The notes under the pieces are model-generated. The model made no database searches and was not told the origin of the DNA. It saw nothing but the letters and a program-made list of their open reading frames with translations. DNA of 64,000 nt, from contig NZ_CAIWNQ010000006.1 of the NCBI RefSeq assembly GCF_903914075.1, forward strand, positions 62,001 to 126,000, written 5' to 3'. Shown here piece by piece: positions 1 through 8,981 of the stretch; the stretch's first letter is position 1, and each line of letters begins with the position of its first letter. The stretch comes from Ruegeria sp. THAF57. Its GTDB lineage: Bacteria > Pseudomonadota > Alphaproteobacteria > Rhodobacterales > Rhodobacteraceae. A program made the position numbers and the translations under genes.

Positions 1-766
1 AGGCGCGGACTACTACAAACCGTGGAACACCGCCTATCAGGATTGGGCCGTTGGCATGGGCCTCTATGACAGCCCGCAACCCTACTTGTTCCAGCTCTAT
101 TCCGAGCCGATGCGCAAGTTCCAACTGGCGGCCGAAGGTCACGGAGACAAGCAACCCCCAGACCACCTGCGCCAGCGCCTCAAAGACACGATGGACCCGC
201 TGCCCATCTGGTACGAAACCGACCAGCAGGGCAACGAAGGCTTCACCGTCAACGCCCTAACCCAACGCCCCATGGCGATGTATCACAGCTGGGGCACCCA
301 AAACGCATGGCTCCGCCAATTGCACGGCCGCAACCCGCTTTACGTGCCCACAAAGCTGATGCGCGAACACGGGCTTCAAGACGGTGACTGGGCCAAAGTC
401 AGTTCACCGCATGGCGAAATCACAGTTCCGGTCATGGAAATGGCTGCACTGAACGAAAATACCGTGTGGACATGGAACGCCATTGGTAAGCGCAAAGGCG
501 CGTGGGCTCTGCAACAGGACGCCCCCGAAGCCACCAAAGGCTTCCTGCTGAACCACCTGATCCACGAACTCCTCCCACCCAAAGGCGATGGAATGCGCTG
601 GGCCAATTCCGACCCGGTTACCGGACAGGCCGCGTGGTTCGACCTGAAGGTCAAAATCGAAAAGGCCGCGCCGCCTGAGGATGCGGAAAGCCAACCGGAA
701 TTTAGCCCGATCAAGTCGCCTGTGGGGACCGGGCCCAAAGACCTCGCTTGGAAGGTTGGCAAATGA
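1..766 (+). CDS. soeA: Sulfite dehydrogenase molybdoprotein subunit, C-terminal part (SoeA-like)
   Basis: The frame is open from base 2 to a TGA at 764-766, so only the last 254 residues are present; the start lies outside the window. The visible part is the C-terminal molybdopterin-dinucleotide-binding region of a DMSO-reductase-family enzyme, with a fold typical of MopB C-termini around 'LQDGDWAKV' and 'GEITVPV'. The family oxidises or reduces small oxyanions using bis-MGD and passes electrons through an FeS subunit to a membrane anchor. The next two genes encode exactly those partners, and the trio matches the SoeABC cytoplasmic sulfite-oxidising complex known from purple sulfur bacteria and roseobacters. 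Assignment to sulfite rather than DMSO, polysulfide or tetrathionate is inference from gene order and lineage. Confidence 0.75.
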   Translation, partial: GADYYKPWNTAYQDWAVGMGLYDSPQPYLFQLYSEPMRKFQLAAEGHGDKQPPDHLRQRLKDTMDPLPIWYETDQQGNEGFTVNALTQRPMAMYHSWGTQNAWLRQLHGRNPLYVPTKLMREHGLQDGDWAKVSSPHGEITVPVMEMAALNENTVWTWNAIGKRKGAWALQQDAPEATKGFLLNHLIHELLPPKGDGMRWANSDPVTGQAAWFDLKVKIEKAAPPEDAESQPEFSPIKSPVGTGPKDLAWKVGK

Positions 767-778
767 CCCGATCCGCTC

Positions 779-822
779 TTCATCTGGCACAAAATATCCC
801 GGGGTCTGGGGCAGAGCCCCAG
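779..822 (+). repeat. Intergenic repeat element, copy A (motif plus hairpin)
   Basis: The core TTCATCTGGC (779-788) is followed by an A-rich spacer and AAATATCCCGGGG (ending 804). A hairpin follows at 806-822: CTGGGGC, loop AGA, GCCCCAG. Three further copies lie at 2523-2549, 14300-14343 and 14359-14423. The element sits in the 91-bp gap between soeA and soeB, so it would be transcribed within the operon. Confidence 0.7.
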
Positions 823-857
823 CTCGCCGTCACCCCAAACGCAGAGGCAAGGCAATC

Positions 858-1607
858 ATGACCCAGCTCCCGCAATCCACCGAGCGCAAAATGGGGCTGG
901 TGATCGATCTCGACACCTGTGTCGGGTGCCATGCCTGCGTAATATCGTGCAAAGGTTGGAACACGGAAAACTATGGCGCTCCCCTTTCGGATCAGGATGC
1001 CTATGGCAGCAATCCCTCAGGCACGTTCCTGAACCGAGTTCATTCCTACGAAGTGCAACCCGATCAAGGCCCGGCCCAACTGATCCACTTTCCAAAGTCC
1101 TGCCTGCATTGCGAGGACGCCCCATGCGTCACCGTTTGCCCAACCGGGGCCAGTTACAAACGGGTCGAGGATGGCATCGTGCTGGTCAATGAAAGCGACT
1201 GCATCGGATGCGGGCTCTGCGCATGGTCCTGCCCTTACGGCGCGCGTGAGATGGATATGGCGGAAGGTGTAATGAAGAAATGCACATTGTGCGTTGACCG
1301 TATCTACAATGAAAACCTGCCCGAAGTGGACAGAGTCCCATCCTGCGTTCGCACCTGCCCCGCAGGGGCACGGCATTTCGGTGATCTGGGAGACCCCGAA
1401 AGCGATGTCAGTAAATTGGTGGCCGAGCGTGAAGGAATGGACCTGATGCCCGAGATGGGCACAAAGCCCGTGAACAAATACCTGCCACCGCGCCCCAAGG
1501 ACCAGGTGGAAGACCAGATTGATATTCTCGCGCCCCTGCTGGCCCCTGTGGCCGAAGAACCCAAGGGCTTCATAGGTTGGCTCGACAAAGCTCTGGAGAA
1601 GCTCTGA
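858..1607 (+). CDS. soeB: Sulfite dehydrogenase iron-sulfur subunit (SoeB-like)
   Basis: A 249-residue ferredoxin-type electron-transfer subunit of the DmsB/NrfC/SoeB family. Four cysteine clusters are visible: C21/C24/C27/C31, C82/C85/C90/C94, C115/C118/C121/C125, and C142/C145 with C163/C167. This is the arrangement that holds four [4Fe-4S] centres. The ATG at 858 was chosen because the sequence upstream in this frame is the repeat element and not protein-like, and residues from here align with family N-termini. The gene lies 91 bp after the molybdoprotein gene and overlaps the membrane-anchor gene (TGATG). It should carry electrons from the molybdenum subunit to the quinone-reactive anchor. 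Confidence 0.85.
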   Translation: MTQLPQSTERKMGLVIDLDTCVGCHACVISCKGWNTENYGAPLSDQDAYGSNPSGTFLNRVHSYEVQPDQGPAQLIHFPKSCLHCEDAPCVTVCPTGASYKRVEDGIVLVNESDCIGCGLCAWSCPYGAREMDMAEGVMKKCTLCVDRIYNENLPEVDRVPSCVRTCPAGARHFGDLGDPESDVSKLVAEREGMDLMPEMGTKPVNKYLPPRPKDQVEDQIDILAPLLAPVAEEPKGFIGWLDKALEKL

Positions 1608-2479
1608 TGCATCCAGCGCCTTCCGTCATTATCTTCACTACCCTATCCGGCCTGGGTTTCGGTCTTCTCTTCTTTTTGGGTCTGGGGATGCCGGACGTCA
1701 CTGGCTGGGTTGCGTTCGTCTTCTTTGTTATCGCCTATGGCCTGTCTGTTGGCGGGCTTATGGCGTCGACTTTTCACCTTGGGCACCCTGAACGCGCCTG
1801 GAAGGCCTTCACACAATGGAGGTCCAGTTGGCTTAGTCGTGAAGGTTGGTGCGCTGTCATCGCGCTGACCGTCATGGGCCTTTACGCGATTGGAGCGGTC
1901 TTTCTGGGACAAAAGTGGAGCGTGCTTGGGGTCATCGGGTCAGTGTTTTCGCTGGCAACTGTTTTCACGACGTCCATGATCTATACACAGCTCAAGACTA
2001 TCCCTCGCTGGAACATGAAGCTGACGCCGGCTCTGTTTCTGAGTTTCGGTCTGGCTGGCGGGGCTCTGCTTGCAGGTCAAACCCGGCTTGCTGTACCTTT
2101 GTTGCTTATCGCCGCGACCATTCAAGCCCTTTATTGGTGGCAGGGCGACAAAGCGTTCGCCAAATCTGGAACCAACTTGGGCACCGCAACGGGTCTGGGC
2201 TCGCGTGGGGAGGTCCGGGCGTTTGAACCTCCGCATACCGGGACGAACTATCTGCTGCGCGAGTTCGTGCATGTCGTGGGACGCAAACATGCCGAGAAGC
2301 TGCGGATCATTTCGTTTCTGTTGGCTTTCTTCGTACCAGTCGTTCTGCTGTTTCTGCCGTTCAACCACTTTTTTGCGCTAATCGCGGTGGTCTCGCATCT
2401 GGCGGGTGTCGCCGTGTCACGCTGGTTGTTTTTCGCGCAGGCCGAGCACGTGGTCGGATTGTATTACGGAAAGAGATAA
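1607..2479 (+). CDS. soeC: Sulfite dehydrogenase membrane anchor (SoeC, DmsC family)
   Basis: A 290-residue, strongly hydrophobic protein with about eight predicted membrane spans, matching the DmsC-type anchor subunits. The start ATG overlaps the TGA of the FeS-subunit gene, so the two are translationally coupled. The anchor would tie the cytoplasmic MoFeS module to the inner membrane and pass electrons to the quinone pool. A GC-rich hairpin directly follows the stop and closes the operon. DmsC-type anchors occur in several complexes, so sulfite as substrate rests on the whole SoeABC set. Confidence 0.8.
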   Translation: MHPAPSVIIFTTLSGLGFGLLFFLGLGMPDVTGWVAFVFFVIAYGLSVGGLMASTFHLGHPERAWKAFTQWRSSWLSREGWCAVIALTVMGLYAIGAVFLGQKWSVLGVIGSVFSLATVFTTSMIYTQLKTIPRWNMKLTPALFLSFGLAGGALLAGQTRLAVPLLLIAATIQALYWWQGDKAFAKSGTNLGTATGLGSRGEVRAFEPPHTGTNYLLREFVHVVGRKHAEKLRIISFLLAFFVPVVLLFLPFNHFFALIAVVSHLAGVAVSRWLFFAQAEHVVGLYYGKR

Positions 2480-2480
2480 G

Positions 2481-2500
2481 GAAGGGGGCCAGCCCCCTTC
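2481..2500 (+). terminator. Hairpin after soeC
   Basis: GAAGGGGGC (2481-2489) pairs with GCCCCCTTC (2492-2500). It starts one base after the soeC stop. A second small hairpin, GGTCT-TAC-AGACC, follows at 2503-2515. The U-run is weak (TTGGTCTT). It lies between convergent soeC and dapA and may serve both. Confidence 0.5.
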
Positions 2501-2522
2501 TTGGTCTTACAGACCAATTCAT

Positions 2523-2549
2523 CCCCCGGGATATTTTTAGCCAGATGAA
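2523..2549 (-). repeat. Intergenic repeat element, copy B
   Basis: Read on the minus strand: TTCATCTGGC, then TAAAAATATCCCGGGGG. It lies between the ends of convergent soeC and dapA. In this orientation it is followed, after about 20 bases, by the GC hairpin at 2481-2500, so the motif-then-hairpin order is kept. The hairpin loop here is not AGA, unlike the other three copies. Confidence 0.6.
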
Positions 2550-2577
2550 GGACGGATCCCGCCAAGGGTCAGCCGGG

Positions 2578-3450
2578 CTATAGGAGACCGGCGTGGACCA
2601 TTGCCGCAACAATCGCGGATTTGGTACCGTCTTCCAGTTCAGTCAGAGGCGAACGGACTTCGGTGCTGCAAAGGCCGAGTTTACTGAGGGCGTATTTTGC
2701 GCCCACAAGACCCGGTTCAATAAAGATCGCCTCGTGCAAAGGCATCAGCCGGTCCTGATATTCAAGCGCCTTGGCGTAGTCACCCTGAAGCGTCGCTTGC
2801 TGGAACTCGGCGCAGAGTTTCGGCGCCACGTTTGCGGTTACCGAGATACAGCCCACGCCCCCTTGCGCATTGAAGCCCAGTGCAGTTGCGTCTTCGCCCG
2901 ACAATTGACAGAAATCTGCGCCGCAGGTGGCGCGCTGCTGGCTGACACGCGCCAGATCGCCGGTGGCGTCCTTAACGCCCACAATGCGCGGCAGTTCCGC
3001 CAACTCTCCCATCGTTTCAGGCGTCATGTCGACGACCGAGCGGCCCGGGATATTGTAGATGATGATCGGAATATCTGCGCAATCGTGCAGCGCCCGGAAA
3101 TGTGCGATCAGTCCTTTTTGCGTCGGCTTGTTGTAATATGGGGTTACGACCAGCGCGGCGTCAGCGCCAACCTTCTGAGCGAATCGCACAAAACGGATAG
3201 CTTCGACCGTATTGTTCGATCCCGCACCCGCGATCACTGGTACGCGCCCGGCCGACGCCTTCACAACCTCTGCGACGACGGTTTCGTGTTCATCATGGCT
3301 GAGTGTTGGGCTTTCGCCGGTGGTGCCAACGGGAACCAGACCGGTTGACCCTTCCTGAATCTGCCATTCGACCAACCGTTTGAGCATAACCAGGTCCAAC
3401 TCGCCGTTTGTGAACGGGGTGACCAGGGCTGGCATCGAGCCTTTGAACAT
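2578..3450 (-). CDS. dapA: 4-hydroxy-tetrahydrodipicolinate synthase
   Basis: A 290-residue enzyme of the DapA family, the usual length. It condenses pyruvate with aspartate semialdehyde, the first committed step to diaminopimelate and lysine. Hallmarks are visible: the T43-T44 pair in 'VGTTGESP', Tyr132 in 'IIYNIPGRS' and the Schiff-base Lys160 in 'GVKDATGD'. It is a single gene, convergent with soeC and divergent from the lytic transglycosylase at 3575. The latter is functionally related, since diaminopimelate is a peptidoglycan component. Related aldolases such as N-acetylneuraminate lyase share the fold, but the motifs favour DapA. Confidence 0.93.
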   Translation of the reverse strand: MFKGSMPALVTPFTNGELDLVMLKRLVEWQIQEGSTGLVPVGTTGESPTLSHDEHETVVAEVVKASAGRVPVIAGAGSNNTVEAIRFVRFAQKVGADAALVVTPYYNKPTQKGLIAHFRALHDCADIPIIIYNIPGRSVVDMTPETMGELAELPRIVGVKDATGDLARVSQQRATCGADFCQLSGEDATALGFNAQGGVGCISVTANVAPKLCAEFQQATLQGDYAKALEYQDRLMPLHEAIFIEPGLVGAKYALSKLGLCSTEVRSPLTELEDGTKSAIVAAMVHAGLL

Positions 3451-3574
3451 GACACGCTCCTCAGAGTGCAGTTGGCAATTATTGTGCTGCCGGCGATCAC
3501 AATCTGAGTGATGTGAGTTGATCCCGGCGGCGCAAGGTTTATCCTGAATGGCTCTATCCTTGGTTGGTTAGGAA

Positions 3575-5548
3575 ATGCAAGGCATGACACGCGTTCTGAC
3601 GCTATTGATGGCAATGATTCTGGGATCATTCGGGCAGGCGTATGCCGACGCAGCAAGCGATCTGCGCGCCGCGCTGGATGAAATGCGCAAAGGTGACTGG
3701 AATGCCGCTTTGCGTGAGGCAGGCGCGCGGGGATCGGTATCACGCGACATAATCGTCTGGCATTGGCTGCGCGAAGGTTTTGGCAGCTCAGGTGACGTAC
3801 TGGTCTTTTTGGACCGTCGCCCGGATTGGCCTGGCCTGACATGGCTGCGCCGCAAAAGCGAACCGGCGTTTACCGGGGCAGATCCTGACCGTGTTTTGAA
3901 GTTCTATACCGATGTACCGCCGCAAACGGCAGAGGGCGCATTGAACTATGCGGTGGCGCTCAAGGCCAAGGGGCGCCCGGGCGACGCCGAGGCTGATATT
4001 GTTGCGGCGTGGCGGACCATGCCGATGGGTAAAGGCCTGCAGAAGGATTACCTTGAAAACTTCGGGAAGCTCCTCAAGCCCCACCATGAGGCCCGGCTGG
4101 ATCGGATGCTATGGGACAACCACCTTGTCAGCGCTGGGCAGATGCTGCCTTTGGTCGGGTCTGATCATCGTAAGCTGGCCGAAGCCCGGATCGCGCTGCA
4201 AAAGCGCCTGCCCGGTGTGGATGGTAAAGTTGCCGCCGTGCCCAAATCGTTGGCAGAGGCGCCGGGGCTGGCGTTTGACCGGTTTGTCTGGCGGGACAAA
4301 AAGGAACTGGACGACAGCGCCATTGACCTGATGCTGGCGCGGTCCACCGGCCCCGAGGCTTTGGGCGAGCCGGACAAATGGGCAGAAGGCCGACGTCGTC
4401 TGGCGCGGCTGGAGATGCGCGGCGGCGATATCAATCGCGCCTATGACATCGCAGCCAACCACCATATGACGCCAGAAATGGGCTATGGGTATGCCGATCT
4501 TGAATGGCTGTCGGGGTTCCTCGCCCTGCGCAAACTGAACGACCCGGCAACAGCCGTGCGTCATTTCCAGAATTTCTCGGACGCCGTTCAGTCGCCTATC
4601 TCGAAAGGTCGGGCCGGATACTGGCTTGGGCGGGCTTATGCGGCACAAGGCAATGCGGACAAGGCCTACGAAGCCTATGCGATGGGAGCGGACCATCAGA
4701 CTTCGTTCTACGGATTACTGGCGGCTGAGCAGATTGGTCGCCCGTTCGATGGTGAATTGGCAAACCCCAGACGCGCGCCGCATTGGAAACAGGCCGAATT
4801 CGCCGAGTCCAGCGTGCTGGAGGCGGGATTGTTGCTGCTGCAGGCTGGCGAAGCAAACCTGTCGGAACGGTTCCTGACACATCTGGTGGAAGACCTGGAT
4901 TCGGTTGAGGCAACCCAGTTGGGTGATCTGGTTATCGAATTGAAAGAGCCTCATCTGGCCGTAATGATTGCCAAGCGCGCTGCCAAAACCGGTGTTGTCC
5001 TGCCTGCTGCCTATTATCCGGTGCATCCGGTGGCCGATCTGGGCCTGCCGATGGCCAAGGAGATGACGTTGGCCATTGCCCGCCGCGAAAGTGAGTTCGA
5101 CCCCATTGTCGTCAGCGGCGCAGGTGCCCGAGGTTTGATGCAAGTTATGCCTGCGACCGCGCAACTGGTCGCCAAGAACATGGGCATTCTCAGCGGTCAT
5201 AAAACGGGCAAGCTGACCTCTGACTGGAAATACAATGCCAAGCTGGGGGCGAATTACCTGTCTGGGCTGGCCGCGGATTTCAACGGCAATGTCGTGATGA
5301 TGGCCGCCGGATATAATGCCGGGCCGCGCAGGCCGATCTCTTGGATGGGTCGGTATGGTGACCCGCGCGCCGGTGATATTGACGTTGTCGACTGGATTGA
5401 GACGATCCCGTTCAGCGAGACCCGCAACTATGTGATGCGCGTCGCCGAAAGCCTTCCGGTCTATCGCGCCCGTCTGGGTCAACCGGCCCTGCCGATTCCG
5501 TTTTCGCAAGAGCTGATTGGTTCAACTTTGGCGGCGTTCGCGCCATAG
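3575..5548 (+). CDS. Soluble lytic murein transglycosylase (Slt family)
   Basis: A 657-residue exported protein. An N-terminal signal peptide ends near 'GQAYADA'. A long alpha-helical superhelical region follows, then an SLT catalytic domain from about residue 495. The catalytic glutamate is Glu505 in 'ARRESEFDP', followed by 'GARGLMQVMPATA' and 'AAGYNAGP', all typical of Slt70-type enzymes. It cleaves the MurNAc-GlcNAc bond of peptidoglycan in the periplasm, forming 1,6-anhydro products. A second ATG nine bases downstream (3584) is an equally possible start. The 3' end overlaps the convergent EamA transporter gene by 27 bp. Confidence 0.9.
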   Translation: MQGMTRVLTLLMAMILGSFGQAYADAASDLRAALDEMRKGDWNAALREAGARGSVSRDIIVWHWLREGFGSSGDVLVFLDRRPDWPGLTWLRRKSEPAFTGADPDRVLKFYTDVPPQTAEGALNYAVALKAKGRPGDAEADIVAAWRTMPMGKGLQKDYLENFGKLLKPHHEARLDRMLWDNHLVSAGQMLPLVGSDHRKLAEARIALQKRLPGVDGKVAAVPKSLAEAPGLAFDRFVWRDKKELDDSAIDLMLARSTGPEALGEPDKWAEGRRRLARLEMRGGDINRAYDIAANHHMTPEMGYGYADLEWLSGFLALRKLNDPATAVRHFQNFSDAVQSPISKGRAGYWLGRAYAAQGNADKAYEAYAMGADHQTSFYGLLAAEQIGRPFDGELANPRRAPHWKQAEFAESSVLEAGLLLLQAGEANLSERFLTHLVEDLDSVEATQLGDLVIELKEPHLAVMIAKRAAKTGVVLPAAYYPVHPVADLGLPMAKEMTLAIARRESEFDPIVVSGAGARGLMQVMPATAQLVAKNMGILSGHKTGKLTSDWKYNAKLGANYLSGLAADFNGNVVMMAAGYNAGPRRPISWMGRYGDPRAGDIDVVDWIETIPFSETRNYVMRVAESLPVYRARLGQPALPIPFSQELIGSTLAAFAP

Positions 5549-6391
5549 GGTGAACAGGCCAGCGGCGATGACCAGCCCGGCGCCGATGACAACCGCGGGC
5601 CGCAGGGTTTCGCCAAAAACCGAGATTCCCAGAATCGCGCTCCACATCAGGTGGAAATAGGCAAAGGGCTGAACGGCGCTGGCTTCGGCCATTTCATAGC
5701 ATTTGATCAGCAGCCAATGTCCCAGCACCCCACTGAGACACAGCAACCCCATCCAAAACCAATCGCGGCTTTCCATCGGTTCCCAGAACCACATGCCGAC
5801 CGCAGTCATGGCGACCGCTCCGGCGATACCGGTCCAGAAAAAGCTGGTTGCGGTGCTGTCCTGCCTGGCGACGTAGCGGGTCAGCAACCCATAGACCGCA
5901 AACATCAAAGCCGAGATCAGAGGGATCACAGCCAGCGGATTGAACACGCCCATACCGGGTTGGAGGATAATCAGCACGCCCATGCAGCCGACGCCAATTG
6001 CCGTCCATCGCCGCCAGCCCACCTTTTCCCCTAATATCGGACCGCTAAGCGCCGCTATCAGAAGCGGATAGCAGATGAACACGGCCTGACTTTCGATCAG
6101 GCCCAGAACGGTAAAAGCATAAACGGCCACGCAAATCTCGCCGGCAAGCAGGACACCGCGCAATATCTGCCATCCCAGTTGACTGGTCCGCGCCGTCACT
6201 CCGATGCCACCCGGGGCGCGAAGGGCCAGTGCCAGAACAAACGCAGCAAAGAACCAATACCGGATCATAACGACCATGTAGGTGTTGTAGGTTCCGGCAA
6301 GGTGACGGGACATGCCGTCCTGCAACGCGAACACAACGGTCGCCGCGATCATCAAGGCGATCCCTGCGCGTGTGTTGTTCTGTTGCGTCAT
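5522..6391 (-). CDS. EamA/DMT-family transporter
   Basis: A 289-residue inner-membrane protein with about ten predicted spans arranged as two EamA repeats, the usual length for drug/metabolite transporters. The substrate cannot be read from sequence. The start overlaps the stop of the mnmD gene by four bases (ATGA), so the two are co-transcribed. The 3' end overlaps the transglycosylase gene on the other strand. Confidence 0.85.
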   Translation of the reverse strand: MTQQNNTRAGIALMIAATVVFALQDGMSRHLAGTYNTYMVVMIRYWFFAAFVLALALRAPGGIGVTARTSQLGWQILRGVLLAGEICVAVYAFTVLGLIESQAVFICYPLLIAALSGPILGEKVGWRRWTAIGVGCMGVLIILQPGMGVFNPLAVIPLISALMFAVYGLLTRYVARQDSTATSFFWTGIAGAVAMTAVGMWFWEPMESRDWFWMGLLCLSGVLGHWLLIKCYEMAEASAVQPFAYFHLMWSAILGISVFGETLRPAVVIGAGLVIAAGLFTLWRERRQS

Positions 6392-7053
6392 GATTTGACC
6401 GCTCGCGTCATATGGCGTTTGCGGCCATATCCGGGGACGCGGGTGACTGAAAAACCCGCCTCCTCCAATCCGCGGCGAACAAAACCAGCAGCTGTGTACG
6501 TCGCGGCAGTACCGCCGGGGGCCGTATGGTCGGCCACATGCTGCATCAACTCAGCCCCCCACAGCTCTGGGTTCTTGGCCGGAGAGAACCCATCCAGAAA
6601 CCACGCATCCGCGGACGTGTTCCATTTGGGCAGCGTCTCGCGCGCGTCCCCTTCGATAACCTCAAGCTGCAGCGTACCCAGATCACACGACCCTCCGCGC
6701 CAATGCTGCAGAAAACGCGTGCTCCAGGGGGTGATTTCCGGAAAAGCCGCCAATGCGCGGGACATATCCGCAGGGTCCATTGGGTAGGCTTCGAAACTGG
6801 TAAAGCTCAATGGTGTCGTTTTCCCGGACTTCTCCCACTCTGACCACGCGGTCAGCATGTTCAGGCCGGTGCCAAACCCAAGTTCAGCAATACGAAATCC
6901 CGGCGCGAAGCGCGCGGGCAGGTCGTTGCCGTCAAGAAAGACATGACGCGTCTCAGCCAGCCCGTTTTGCAACGAGTAATACGGGTCGTCGAACCGGTCT
7001 GAAACGGGTATTTGATCATCGGTCCAAGTCAGTTCGGCACGCTGGTCTGCCAT
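6388..7053 (-). CDS. mnmD: tRNA 5-methylaminomethyl-2-thiouridine methyltransferase
   Basis: A 221-residue SAM-dependent methyltransferase with the motif 'AELGFGTGLNML' for SAM binding and 'WFLDGFSPAKNPELW', characteristic of the methyltransferase half of MnmC (DUF752/MnmD). It methylates nm5(s2)U34 in the tRNA anticodon wobble position. In enterobacteria this domain is fused to an FAD oxidase. Here it stands alone, with a DAO-family flavoprotein divergently encoded 55 bp away at 7109. First gene of a two-gene operon with an EamA transporter. Confidence 0.88.
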   Translation of the reverse strand: MADQRAELTWTDDQIPVSDRFDDPYYSLQNGLAETRHVFLDGNDLPARFAPGFRIAELGFGTGLNMLTAWSEWEKSGKTTPLSFTSFEAYPMDPADMSRALAAFPEITPWSTRFLQHWRGGSCDLGTLQLEVIEGDARETLPKWNTSADAWFLDGFSPAKNPELWGAELMQHVADHTAPGGTAATYTAAGFVRRGLEEAGFSVTRVPGYGRKRHMTRAVKS

Positions 7054-7108
7054 CGGGGAATCCTGTAGCTAAGCGGCGCGACACTGAACAAGGAAAAGGG
7101 GTTTGGCA

Positions 7109-8143
7109 ATGGTCGATGTGACGGTACGCGGCGCGGGTATCTTTGGCCTGTCCATCGCCTGGACCTGTGCCCGAAGCGGTGCAAAAGTTCAAGTCGTTGA
7201 TCCTTTTGGCGCGGGCGCGGGATCAAGTGGCGGATTGGTCGGTGCCCTTGCCCCCCATGTCCCCGAGAACTGGAACGCGAAGAAAGCCTTTCAGTTCGAC
7301 AGCCTAATCATGGCCGAACCATTTTGGAAAGGCGTTGAGGAAATCGGCGGGGTTTCAGCGGGTTACGCAAGGCTGGGGCGGCTTCAACCTGTACCTGACG
7401 CCAGAACCTTGGAACTGGCTCACGCCCGCGCGGACACGGCGGCTGAACTATGGCAGGGCAAGGCCGAATGGCGTGTCGTTGAAACCGAACAACTGGGATC
7501 GTGGTGCCCGCCCAGTCCAACTGGATATGTAATCCACGACACGCTCAGCGCCCGGATGCACCCACGGCGCGCATGTGCCGCGCTTGTATCAGCGCTGGCC
7601 GTCATGGGTGTTGATGTCGTGGCTGAGGCACCGGACAGGGGGCAAGTCGTTCACGCCACCGGGTTGGCTGGACTTCAGGAACTCAACGACGCATTCGGGA
7701 AAGTTGTCGGCAATGGCGTCAAAGGACAGGCCGCATTGTTGCGGTTCGACGCCGGAGAGGTTCCCCAGCTATTTGCCGATACAGTCCATATTGTCCCGCA
7801 TGCGGATGGCACGCTGGCCATCGGCTCAACCTCCGAGCGGGAGTATGACGATCCGGCCAGCACAGATGCCGCGCTTGAGGACGTGCTGGAGCGTGCCACG
7901 CGCGCAGTCCCTGTTCTGCACGGGGCCGAGGTGATCGAACGCTGGGCCGGGGTTCGTCCCCGCAGCAAAAGCCGGGCCCCTATGCTGGGCGCGCATCCTT
8001 TGCATCAGGGGCAGTTCATCGCCAATGGCGGGTTCAAGATCGGCTTTGGAATGGCCCCGAAGGTGGCCGCAGTCATGGCCGATCTGATACTGGACGACCG
8101 CGATACGATCCCAGACGATTTCCGGCCCCAAGCGTCACTGTGA
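7109..8143 (+). CDS. DAO-family FAD oxidoreductase, probably the separate MnmC oxidase half
   Basis: A 344-residue flavoprotein of the D-amino-acid-oxidase fold: 'RGAGIFGLSIAW' binds the FAD ADP moiety near the N-terminus and 'ANGGFKIGFG' lies near the C-terminus. ATG 7109 is preferred over the TTG at 7103 because AGGAAAAGGGG lies 8 bases upstream. In bifunctional MnmC the FAD domain removes the carboxymethyl group from cmnm5U34 to give nm5U34. The divergent neighbour is MnmD, so a split MnmC is the simplest reading. An unrelated amine or glycine oxidase remains possible. It overlaps the convergent hydratase gene by 9 bp. Confidence 0.75.
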   Translation: MVDVTVRGAGIFGLSIAWTCARSGAKVQVVDPFGAGAGSSGGLVGALAPHVPENWNAKKAFQFDSLIMAEPFWKGVEEIGGVSAGYARLGRLQPVPDARTLELAHARADTAAELWQGKAEWRVVETEQLGSWCPPSPTGYVIHDTLSARMHPRRACAALVSALAVMGVDVVAEAPDRGQVVHATGLAGLQELNDAFGKVVGNGVKGQAALLRFDAGEVPQLFADTVHIVPHADGTLAIGSTSEREYDDPASTDAALEDVLERATRAVPVLHGAEVIERWAGVRPRSKSRAPMLGAHPLHQGQFIANGGFKIGFGMAPKVAAVMADLILDDRDTIPDDFRPQASL

Positions 8144-8935
8144 CCGCGCGGCGGCATCGGCAATCATGCATTGCCGCCCGTCGGGGCCGCGCACCCACAT
8201 GCTCTGACCGTCCCGGCACAGGGTCGCAGTTTCGGTATGCATCAACGGCGAAGTCGCGCGGAACGAAAACTGTGCAAGCGGACCCATCACATCCTCGGCA
8301 AACAACATCAGCAACTGGGCCAGTAGCGGCCCATGCACGACCAGACCATCATACCCTTCGACCTGACGCGCATAGTCCAGGTCATAATGGATGCGGTGAC
8401 CGTTGAATGTCAGCGCCGAGTATCGAAACAACAACGTAGAATCGAAAGACACCTCACGCCGAGCGGTCTCGTCGGTCCGGGCCACCGGCGGCATGGGGCG
8501 CGGTTCATTGTCAGATGGATCGTTGCGGTAAACGAGGTCCTGCCACTCGGTCAGGCAATGCGTTTCATCCTGCCATATCTCGTGGCGCAGCGTGACAAAG
8601 GCCAGCGGCCCGGTTCGCCCCGTTTTAGGCAGAAGACTTTCCCGAACCGAGCGACGTTCGGCTGCCTGACCCGCAACAAGGGGCGCATGAAACTCCAGCC
8701 GACCGCCTGCCCACATCCGTCGGGGCAAACCCAAATCGGGGATCAGGCCACCCCCAACCTTTGGATGACCGTCCCGGCCAAGGCCGTCCGGTGGCTGCGG
8801 TGTCCAGAAATAAAGATGGTGGAAAAAGGCAGGCAAGGGTGTGCCTGCCCTAATGGTCCCGCCCTGCCCCAACGCGATCTGAAGCGCGGCGGCGCGGGCC
8901 GGGTCCAGAACATCCGTCTGTGTTTCTACCGTCAT
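8135..8935 (-). CDS. FAS1-like/MaoC hot-dog dehydratase (mesaconyl-C4-CoA hydratase-like)
   Basis: A 266-residue double hot-dog protein. An N-terminal FAS1-like dehydratase domain is followed by a C-terminal MaoC part with 'RYSALTFNGHRIHYD' and 'GLVVHGPLLAQL', the hydratase-2 region. Homologues hydrate or dehydrate 3-hydroxyacyl-CoA or mesaconyl/itaconyl-CoA. The exact acyl-CoA is not visible and no CoA-transferase or lyase partner lies nearby. It is convergent with the flavoprotein gene and 46 bp downstream of an FMN reductase gene. Confidence 0.75.
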   Translation of the reverse strand: MTVETQTDVLDPARAAALQIALGQGGTIRAGTPLPAFFHHLYFWTPQPPDGLGRDGHPKVGGGLIPDLGLPRRMWAGGRLEFHAPLVAGQAAERRSVRESLLPKTGRTGPLAFVTLRHEIWQDETHCLTEWQDLVYRNDPSDNEPRPMPPVARTDETARREVSFDSTLLFRYSALTFNGHRIHYDLDYARQVEGYDGLVVHGPLLAQLLMLFAEDVMGPLAQFSFRATSPLMHTETATLCRDGQSMWVRGPDGRQCMIADAAARSQ

Positions 8936-8981
8936 GGCAAAACACTAGATAGCGGAACAGGCACCGACAAGCGACCTGTGG

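Noticed and set aside
3044..3056. CCCGGGATATT similar to the intergenic repeat core
   Set aside because: It lies inside dapA and encodes the conserved NIPGRS segment; the flanking TTCATCTGGC and hairpin parts are absent.
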